Shown: piece by piece, positions 57,978 to 64,000 of the stretch | Layout: every line of letters begins with the position of its first letter | Position numbering within the stretch: position 1 is the first letter of the stretch | Source: Terriglobia bacterium | GTDB taxonomy: Bacteria; Acidobacteriota; Terriglobia; Terriglobales; Acidobacteriaceae | NCBI GenBank assembly: GCA_020073495.1 | Contig: JAIQFD010000001.1 | Span: 765,868 to 829,867 of the forward strand | Length of the DNA stretch: 64,000 bases | Direction: 5' to 3' | The notes under the pieces: model-generated | Seen by the model: only the letters and a program-made list of their open reading frames with translations | Told to the model about the DNA's origin: nothing | The model's database searches: none | Position numbers and translations under genes: made by a program

Positions 57978-58445
57978 CAAGCACCTCCGAGAATCATGGA
58001 CTGGGGCCGGATGATGATCGGGGGCTCAACAACTCTCACATCGGGCGATCGCCTGGTCGCCCGCCTTTTTGATTGCTGTGTTCCTGCGGACCTCGGAGCG
58101 TGAGTGGGTGAGGTCCAGCGGCGACTTCTGGCCGGGCATCCAGAATTCCACCAAGGCCCGACTTTTCCACAATCCTTTGCAACGGTTGGGCCCGCGAGAG
58201 GGTCGCAAAGGCGCGGTGCTGCATGCTGCCCCTGCCCGGCCCACCCTGTCTGTGACTGCAGTCACTGCATTGCATGTCCGGCGACACTCCAGCGGGACCG
58301 GCGGCCAGCGCCGCCGTCGCTCGCGAAGTTGCGGTCGCTTGGGGGACTGCCCAGGACACGATTGCTGGCGAGAACAGCCCTTCGAGTTCATCGTGTGCGA
58401 CCGTTCCGGCCACCCCACCCCTCCCCCGGATCAATTGAAACAAAG
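57978..58445. other. Non-coding stretch with a decayed gene fragment
   Basis: No gene. At about 58325-58405 is a copy of a dispersed fragment (GAGAACAGCCCTTCGAGTTC) whose best reading is A-Q-D-T-I-A-G-E-N then, after a frame change, F-E-F-I-V-C-D-R-S-G. The same fragment lies at 59741-59835 and partly at 54330-54372. Confidence 0.6.
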
Positions 58446-58740
58446 GAGTTAGCTCTTGATATCAAAGGGAGCAGTAGACCCTTCCGCTTCGCGTCAGGGT
58501 CTCGGCGGCGGGCTCCCGCGTTGCTCACGCCCGCCAAACGCCTCGAGTTAGCTCTTGATATCAAGGGGATCAGGAGGGATGCGGTCAAGGGCAAGAAAAG
58601 ACCCACCACAAAGGACACCAAGGTACACAACGGAAGACACGAAGGAAGGCGGGCGGCGACAGATGCAGACCCCCTCCCCCTCCCCTTCGATATGTCGAAA
58701 GAGAGGAGTTAGGCGCGAAGATATGTCGATATGTCGTTCT
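58446..58740 (+). repeat. Cluster of short direct repeats (TTAGCTCTTGATATCAA; GATATGTCG)
   Basis: GAGTTAGCTCTTGATATCAA occurs twice (about 58447 and 58549), about 100 bases apart. GATATGTCG occurs three times between 58689 and 58736, each near GGAGTTAGG or GGACTTAGG. A family S-like GGCGGGCTCCCGCGTTGCTC piece and a 'cacaaaggacaccaaggtac' word lie between them. No gene is supported. Confidence 0.7.
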
Positions 58741-59069
58741 AAAGGACTTAGGCGAGGATTCAGGGGGCAGTGGTCAGCGAGAAAAGCGCCTGAACCTCGG
58801 GCGAGCCTGGGCCCGCTCCATCCAGCATAGCAAACCGAGTTGCGCGTCCGGGGAGAGGCGGCGCCGTAGCTGCTCCGGAATCAGCAGGTTGCGAGCCAAT
58901 AAAATAGTCCTTGACAATAGCTAAAAGATATAGATTGTGGACCAGGAAGTGAACAACTTTTGTTAATTCCCTGACGAGCAAGACCGTCTCGTGTGCGGCG
59001 CCCCCCAGGTCACCCGGGGCCACCCGGCAACTTGGTTCTTCCGGCGTGCGATTCACAGATCGCTTTCGG

Positions 59070-59552
59070 CTAGAGCACGTTGCCAGCGGCCAAGCACGTT
59101 GCCGCCTGGCCATCGCTACTGAACCTGATCACGCCGGATGCATCCGAGCAGAAGGCGCGCTGCCCAGAGGTCCCGAGCGCTAGCGGCGTAGCAGTCGCCT
59201 GATATGCCACGTTGGGTGGATTGGGACCGCAGGCCTGGAGCTGGATGCTGTAGCCGCTTTTCTGTCCCGCGGCAAGTGTCTTGTCGATCAGGTCGGCACG
59301 CAATTGATTCGGAGGCATCATGGGAGGCGGCGGCCCCAGGGTCGGCAACGTGCAGGCAAAGCCCTGGGCGGGATAGGTGAGCTGATATGTCAGTTCCGCG
59401 GTGTTGACGGTGCGGATCGAGCCGACCGCCGAGCTTTCGTTGGCCGCCATCCGCGACCGCAGCAGATTGGGGATGGCGATGGCCGCGATGATCAGGATGA
59501 TCGCCACGACGATCAACAGCTCGATCAGCGAAAAACCGCGTTGATGCTTCAC
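59070..59552 (-). CDS. Type IV pilin-like protein
   Basis: 160 aa pseudopilin or pilin. The N-terminal prepilin motif is KHQRGFSLIELLIVVAIILI (cleavage after Gly, Phe+1, Glu+5), then ANESSAVGSIRTVNTAELTY, typical of acidobacterial PilA-like proteins. Start GTG with AGGAGG upstream. Three further Cys residues lie in the C-terminal part. No assembly genes are adjacent. The 58741-59069 stretch downstream holds no clear gene. Confidence 0.88.
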   Translation of the reverse strand: MKHQRGFSLIELLIVVAIILIIAAIAIPNLLRSRMAANESSAVGSIRTVNTAELTYQLTYPAQGFACTLPTLGPPPPMMPPNQLRADLIDKTLAAGQKSGYSIQLQACGPNPPNVAYQATATPLALGTSGQRAFCSDASGVIRFSSDGQAATCLAAGNVL

Positions 59553-59740
59553 TGCGCCCTCCTGTAACTCTGGGGGAATGGGCCAATCGGATCGTACCGC
59601 AGGCGCAGCAATATTCCATGATTACGGAGGTTCGCATGACTTACCAAAGTCGATGGCACTTCCGGGGGGCAATCCTCCCGCAAGTTCGGCGGAGTCAGAG
59701 CGCAGGAGCATCGCTGCCAGTACGAACCAGGGCACTATTG

Positions 59741-59970
59741 GCTCGCGAAGTTGCGGTCGCTTGGGGAACTGCATAGGACACGATCGTTGGCGAGAACCAG
59801 CCCTTCGATTTCATCGTGTGCGACCGTTCCGGCCGCCCCAGCCGCAGTAAGTGGGAGGACTACCGCGGTGCCTGGCACCTCCTCACCGGCGACCCTGCCG
59901 ACGGCAACCGCAGCCTGGGCCTCACCATCCACGCCGCAGCCGACAATGGCCCCTTTTCGGCACTTCCCTG
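59741..59970 (+). pseudogene. Decayed gene fragment, copy A
   Basis: One frame reads DTIVGENQPFDFIVCDRSG then KWEDYRGAWHLLTGDPADG and SLGLTIHAAADNG before a stop; a stop also interrupts it just upstream (TAG). A second, more damaged copy lies at 60470-60590. The family is unknown. The earlier part matches the fragments at 58325 and 54330. Confidence 0.6.
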
Positions 59971-60059
59971 AATCGACCATGATTGCCGCAGATGTCGGTC
60001 CGGGGGCACTGATCTTCGCCCGTGTCACACACCGCATTTGCCTTACTATGAAGAGGCTC

Positions 60060-60440
60060 TCGCGCAGTGCCCGCGGCTTAGCCCCGAAGGGGCGAATGAA
60101 AGTAGCCCGGCACAAGCCGCGCAGCGGCCCAGTGCCGGGTAAGTGAGGTAGCGGTGTCCAGCGCCGAAGGCGCGGCTGAGAGAAGCCCGGCACCTAAGTG
60201 CCGGGTTTGGGCGGCAACTCGAAGCTACTCCCCTAGGAAGGCCCGAGCCTCAGCCGTCCCTACGGGACTCGGAGTCACATCTGCACGTCTACCCGGCATT
60301 CCGCCGCCTAGCGGCACCACCACCCCAGCGAACCAACAGCGGGTTCGCTGGGGACCCCGGCTCCATGCCGGGCTACTTTCATCCGGCCCTGCCGGGCCTG
60401 ACCCTCCCGCAACGGGTTCGAAGAGGCACGGCTAGCAAAG
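60060..60440 (+). repeat. Palindromic repeat array
   Basis: Includes TAGCCCCGAAGGGGCGA, GCGCCGAAGGCGCGGCTGAG, CCCGGCACCTAAGTGCCGGG, CCAGCGAACCAACAGCGG paired with GGTTCGCTGG, and CCGGCTCCATGCCGGG. Hairpins are packed end to end over about 350 bases with no gene. Confidence 0.8.
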
Positions 60441-60469
60441 GATGGATCAGAGGCTGGTATCAACGAAGA

Positions 60470-60600
60470 AAGCCGCGGCAACTGGGAGCAGTATCTCGGC
60501 GCCTGGCACATTCTCACCGGCGACCGCGCAGCCTGGGCCTCACCATCCACGCTGCCGCCGACGACGGCCACTCCTCCGATCTGCCCTGGCGGAAGCACCA
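60470..60600 (+). pseudogene. Decayed gene fragment, copy B
   Basis: NWEQYLGAWHILTGD, then after a frame change SLGLTIHAAADDGHSSDLPW, parallel to KWEDYRGAWHLLTGD and SLGLTIHAAADNG in copy A at 59741-59970. At least one deletion (about 13 bases) lies between the two halves. Confidence 0.65.
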
Positions 60601-60678
60601 CACCGCGTCTCGTGCCCGGTTGACACATTCAAAGTTCAGCACTAGGCTCACGCAACATTGACGGACTAAGGGATTGTC

Positions 60679-63072
60679 ATGGCGGACTCTGGGACAGCAT
60701 ACGGAGAACGGACTACGCGGACCCTTGAAGTCGCCCATGTGCTGTTCATGGACGTAGTCGGATACTCGCGGCTCACGATCGAAGAACAAAAGGGCATATT
60801 GGAGGAGCTGCAAGACATTGTTCGAGGAGCTGAGGAGTTCCGGCAGGCGAGCGAAGCACGAAGACTGATACGGCTACCTACAGGCGACGGCATGGCTCTC
60901 GTTTTCTTTGGGGATCCAGAGGCTCCCTTGCGGGCTGCCGTCGAGCTGAGTCGAGTTCTCCGAAGCCATCCAGCTGTCAAGCTGCGAATGGGGATTCACA
61001 CTGGCCCCGTCTATCGCGTCGAAGATATCAATGCCAATATGAACGTCGCCGGCGGTGGTGTGAACCTCGCGCAGCGCGTCATGGATTGTGGTGATGCAGG
61101 GCATATCTTGGTCTCTGAAGACACCGCGAGATTCTTCTCGCAGGTCGGCACTTGGGGAGACCAGCTTCACGACATTGGGAGGACGAAAGCAAAGCACGGC
61201 GTCCGGCTGCATCTCTTCAGCTTATACATCAGCGAGGTCGGCAATCCGCAGCTACCGCGTAAGTTGCGGCGAGAGAAGGTTCGTCGCCGGGGACTAGCCA
61301 GTGTAGTTGTCGGTGCCGGCATTTTCGTCGCGTTAGCCGTGTTTCTGAAGTTCGTTCCCTCGACACCGGCGCCGCCACCCATTTACACCCAGCTCACGAC
61401 AAACGCAGCAATACGCCCGGTGAGTGCAGCTGCGATTTCGCCGAATGGCCAATATCTGGCTTACGTCTCAGCTGAAGGAGTCGTTATCCAAGACATAGGA
61501 CGAGGGGAGGCGCGAACGCTGCCAGTGCCGATGGGCGAGAGCTTCTCTTTTGCGAGCCCGAACTGGACCCTGGCATGGTTCCCGGATTCTAACAGGTTGC
61601 TCGTCTCCGGCCCCGCGGGTAGAGAAAAACTGGAAAGCTTGTGGCTGTTCCCTCTCGTCGGCGAGCCGCACAAAATCCGAGATAAGGCATTGTCCCCTGC
61701 CGTCGCGCCAGACGGATCTCGGATTGCGTTTGTGGATGCTGAGACAGAGCGGGGCATTTGGGTTATGGACTCGGAGGAAGGCGAACCGCGAAGGATTTTG
61801 TCCACGACGGAGGGCAATTGGTTCTCCGATATTGCGTGGTCACCTGCAAATTCCCGAGTGGCTTTCATCAGAACGGGCACGGAAGGCAAAGGGGACATCC
61901 TCGGAACAGTTCAAATCGCAACAGGCGAAACTACCACGGTCGCCGACGGGATTAACTTGACCTCCGGGCCACAGGAGGAGTTTACCGGTCTCTGTTGGTT
62001 GCTCGACGGACGCATACTCTTTGTCGAACGAAACTCAGAAGGAACGAAGGGTTCGGATTTGTGGGCAATCGCAGTGGAGCCCAAATTGGGAACACCAACC
62101 AGCAAGCCGTCTCGATTGGCGAGCAACCCCGGCATTTATTGGGCGGATTTGAGTTCCACCAGTGACGGAAAACGTGTTGCGTTTCTCAAGATCAGACTCA
62201 AGTACGACGTTTTCTTGGGAGTCTTGCAGGACGATGGCGGCGCACCTACTCCTCTGGCGACCTTCATCTCTGAAGAAAGCAACAACTGGGCGACTGGGTG
62301 GACGCACGATTCGAAATTTGTCCTGTTTACCTCCGACCGTAAGAACGGCGTGGAAGACATCTACCAGCAAACGGCAGCCGGTGGCCGACCCGAAGCGCTG
62401 GCCACGGGGAGCGAAACGAGAAGGGGCGCTGTAGCGACATCGGACGGCACCTCATTCCTTTACTGGTCGTGGGATAGAGCGACCGGTGAATATCCCAAAA
62501 AGAAAAAACTCCAGCAGAGTTCGATAGGTCGGAGTTCTGCGACGACCTTGGTGCACGACGTCCAGGGTACCGCACAGTTGCGCTGTGCCCAGTCAGCACC
62601 TGTCTGCATCATCAGCGAAGAAACACCGGACGGTCTCCGGTTCTCCAAGTTGGTTCCCGGGAATTCGCGCCTAACCGTGATTGCGACACTCAAACTTCGC
62701 AGCGGCGACGGGTACGATTGGGACCTGTCGCCGGATGGAGGGCGAATCGCGGCAGTGCACAGCGACCTAGCAGATACCAACATAAGAGTTATCAACCTCA
62801 GCGATGGCGCCGTGTCGGAAACGCGTGTTCCTCAAGCCGGGAATTTTGAAGGCGTCGCATGGGCCGCTGACGCCAACGCGCTCTATGTGTCCAGTGACCT
62901 GCCCAAGCAAGCATCCGTCCTGCGTGTCGATATGAGAGGGAACACGCGCGTGCTTTGGCATTCCGATCGACAATCTTTCGATGTGCCGGTGCCATCGCCC
63001 GACGGCAAGCAAGTCGCGATCAGTATTAGCTCAACGGGTGAGAGCAACGCATGGCTGATGGAGCGGTTTTAG
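60679..63072 (+). CDS. Class III nucleotide cyclase domain fused to a TolB-like beta-propeller
   Basis: 797 residues. The N-terminal cyclase homology domain (about 15-175) has VLFMDVVGYSRLTIEEQKGI (first metal Asp) and LPTGDGMALVFFGDPEAPLR (second Asp), with RMGIHTGPVYRV. A TM helix (LASVVVGAGIFVALAVFLKF, about 213-232) separates it from an extracytoplasmic PD40/WD40-like propeller (SAAAISPNGQYLAYVSAEGV, AVAPDGSRIAFVD, LSPDGGRIAAVHSD). An outside signal may control cyclic nucleotide production; this is inference. GC is lower than in most neighbours. Confidence 0.85.
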   Translation: MADSGTAYGERTTRTLEVAHVLFMDVVGYSRLTIEEQKGILEELQDIVRGAEEFRQASEARRLIRLPTGDGMALVFFGDPEAPLRAAVELSRVLRSHPAVKLRMGIHTGPVYRVEDINANMNVAGGGVNLAQRVMDCGDAGHILVSEDTARFFSQVGTWGDQLHDIGRTKAKHGVRLHLFSLYISEVGNPQLPRKLRREKVRRRGLASVVVGAGIFVALAVFLKFVPSTPAPPPIYTQLTTNAAIRPVSAAAISPNGQYLAYVSAEGVVIQDIGRGEARTLPVPMGESFSFASPNWTLAWFPDSNRLLVSGPAGREKLESLWLFPLVGEPHKIRDKALSPAVAPDGSRIAFVDAETERGIWVMDSEEGEPRRILSTTEGNWFSDIAWSPANSRVAFIRTGTEGKGDILGTVQIATGETTTVADGINLTSGPQEEFTGLCWLLDGRILFVERNSEGTKGSDLWAIAVEPKLGTPTSKPSRLASNPGIYWADLSSTSDGKRVAFLKIRLKYDVFLGVLQDDGGAPTPLATFISEESNNWATGWTHDSKFVLFTSDRKNGVEDIYQQTAAGGRPEALATGSETRRGAVATSDGTSFLYWSWDRATGEYPKKKKLQQSSIGRSSATTLVHDVQGTAQLRCAQSAPVCIISEETPDGLRFSKLVPGNSRLTVIATLKLRSGDGYDWDLSPDGGRIAAVHSDLADTNIRVINLSDGAVSETRVPQAGNFEGVAWAADANALYVSSDLPKQASVLRVDMRGNTRVLWHSDRQSFDVPVPSPDGKQVAISISSTGESNAWLMERF

Positions 63073-63112
63073 ATCATCGCATAAGTACCAAAGAAAGGCC
63101 GTGATGAGGCCC

Positions 63113-63137
63113 CTCCGCGCCCCAAGCACAAGGGGCG
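63113..63137 (+). repeat. Hairpin downstream of the cyclase gene
   Basis: GCGCCCC-AAGCACA-AGGGGCGC stem-loop, terminator-like but without a T-run. It contains the 14 bases CAAGCACAAGGGGC that recur at the window end (63987-64000). Confidence 0.6.
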
Positions 63138-63183
63138 CGACGGTGGCCGCGCCCCTGGTCTGCCCCGAATTGTGCCTACCGGC

Positions 63184-63271
63184 TAGGGTGCTTCGATCAA
63201 CTCCATTTTTCCGTCCTTGGTGCGGTGCAGCACCTTGACGCGGCCCTTGTTGTCGCGCGGGCGGAGCCTTG
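63184..63271 (-). pseudogene. C-terminal fragment of an unidentified gene
   Basis: On the minus strand a frame open from an internal stop reads RLRPRDNKGRVKVLHRTKDG and KMELIEAP then TAG. It lies directly after vapC and has no start. It looks like the end of a host gene separated from its beginning. Confidence 0.5.
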
Positions 63272-63712
63272 TCAATCACCCGCGATAGAATCGGGGGCAC
63301 ACAGAAACGGATTCACTACGCGAACGCCATCCAGGTTCTGGTCCGGCTGCAAGTCTTCTGTTAGGAGATACCGGCAGGAAGCCGATTTTGCCGCCGCCAC
63401 GATCAGCGCGTCCCAGAACGACAGTTGGTAGCGATCCTGAATCCTCCAGGCTCGCTCGATTATCTCGCCATCCACCCGCAGCGGACGCCATGCCATTAAG
63501 TCACGCACCTCGGCTCGCGCCTGGTCGCGCGCTGCCGGCCATTTCTTTGTCACCTTGGCATAGAACTCTTCCAGGACTTGAAAGCTGGTTCGGCCGAGAC
63601 GCGCCTTCCACAGCGCCGCCCGCCAGCGTCGAGCCGCCTGTTGTTTGCCCCGGTCGGCCTCGTCCATTGCGTAGATGAGCACATTTGTATCAACGAAGAC
63701 GGGCGCGGTCAT
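63272..63712 (-). CDS. vapC: PIN-domain toxin (VapC family)
   Basis: 146 aa PIN-domain ribonuclease. Acidic residues are in VFVDTNVLIYAMDEAD (Asp near 8), QVLEEFYAKV (Glu), SFWDALIVAAA (Asp near 104) and LLTEDLQPDQ (Asp-rich end). The start overlaps the vapB stop region by 23 bases. It is expected to cleave RNA when not bound by its antitoxin. Confidence 0.9.
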   Translation of the reverse strand: MTAPVFVDTNVLIYAMDEADRGKQQAARRWRAALWKARLGRTSFQVLEEFYAKVTKKWPAARDQARAEVRDLMAWRPLRVDGEIIERAWRIQDRYQLSFWDALIVAAAKSASCRYLLTEDLQPDQNLDGVRVVNPFLCAPDSIAGD

Positions 63713-63938
63713 GGACCTCCTCGCGCGACAGATACGATCCGTCCGTCGTCAGAAAGGGCTTGCGGCCTAAGGCCCGGCGCATCGCGCGCCCGTACTCATC
63801 CTGCTGTACCATGCGTTCTTCCAGGATTCGCGCGAGGAGCCGCGACACACTCGTATCCTCCTTCGCCGCTTCCAGACGCGCCCATCGAGCGACACTCTCC
63901 TCCAGCGTGATCGTGATATTGCGCAGGCGGTTTCTCAT
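63690..63938 (-). CDS. vapB: Antitoxin of the VapB type (ribbon-helix-helix)
   Basis: 82 residues: NITITLEESVARWARLEAAK is the ribbon-helix-helix-like N-terminal part, SVSRLLARILEERM the second helix, and a C-terminal tail (GRKPFLTTDGSYLSREEVHD) would bind the toxin. ATG start. It is the upstream gene of the pair and overlaps vapC, the usual antitoxin-toxin order. Confidence 0.85.
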   Translation of the reverse strand: MRNRLRNITITLEESVARWARLEAAKEDTSVSRLLARILEERMVQQDEYGRAMRRALGRKPFLTTDGSYLSREEVHDRARLR

Positions 63939-64000
63939 GACACGATTCTAGTGTTACACGAAGTCCGTGTCAACTGCCCTCTAATGCAAGCACAAGGGGC

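Noticed and set aside
60060..60440. CRISPR array
   Set aside because: Each palindrome differs in sequence and spacing; there are no identical direct repeats with regular spacers and no cas genes.
63272..63938. Mobile element carrying vapBC
   Set aside because: No integrase or transposase in view; only a short direct repeat and a gene fragment, so it is listed as a finding and not as a mobile element.

Overview
The window is 64 kb of GC-rich bacterial chromosome, almost certainly from an Acidobacteriota genome (Acidobacteriia/'Koribacter'-like). This is inferred from gene content (dnaK-dnaJ-hspR, LarC, PEP-CTERM proteins, a TTG/GTG-rich start repertoire) and from the many short palindromic intergenic repeats. 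No rRNA, tRNA, CRISPR array, insertion sequence or prophage was recognised.

Layout. 0.1-9.6 kb: argS, larC-metG (overlapping), tatD, a phosphohistidine phosphatase, yajQ, a polyprenyl synthase and a tautomerase. 9.9-20 kb: ndk, sucCD, trpD, a SIMPL protein, a beta-CASP hydrolase, a peptidase-like protein, rlmB and a thiolase. 20-24.4 kb: a LytTR regulator, purS and glmS. 24.5-30.9 kb: a heat-shock locus (HAIR operator, dnaK, dnaJ, hspR) followed by a histone-deacetylase-like hydrolase and an UlaG-like hydrolase. 31-36.2 kb: the classic ffh-rpsP-khpA-rimM-trmD-rplS-rnhB translation cluster. 36.3-42.1 kb: PIG-L deacetylase, tmk-holB, an Hfq/Sm-like protein, dcd, HU and an M50 protease. 42.2-51.4 kb (minus strand): rapZ, then an ABC exporter-yicC-gmk-rpoZ-coaBC-udg-priA run with tight spacing. 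51.4-64 kb: accessory DNA with an ankyrin protein, STAS protein, multicopper oxidase, PEP-CTERM genes (one frameshifted), a HAF-repeat protein, a LuxR regulator, a type IV pilin, a gene graveyard, a cyclase-propeller fusion and a VapBC pair.

The most unusual feature is a family of ~50-100 bp REP-like elements (called family S here). Four of them share the TGA stop codon of the upstream gene (argS, ndk, dnaK, ffh). Their other end carries GAAGGA, which serves as the Shine-Dalgarno of at least three downstream genes (dnaJ, hspR, a small membrane protein). At three places (glmS 3' end, dnaJ 5' end, hspR 5' end) an element separates the intact gene from a second 11-24 codon copy of that same gene end. 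The two copies differ almost only at synonymous positions, and the intact gene carries the AT-richer, host-atypical codons. Other dispersed repeats lie in frame inside argS, trmD and an UlaG-like gene, and one appears to have become a signal peptide. Together these suggest repeats that move into and around gene ends with the reading frame preserved. Whether this reflects an active process, recombination with a diverged relative, or assembly of strain variants cannot be settled from the sequence alone.
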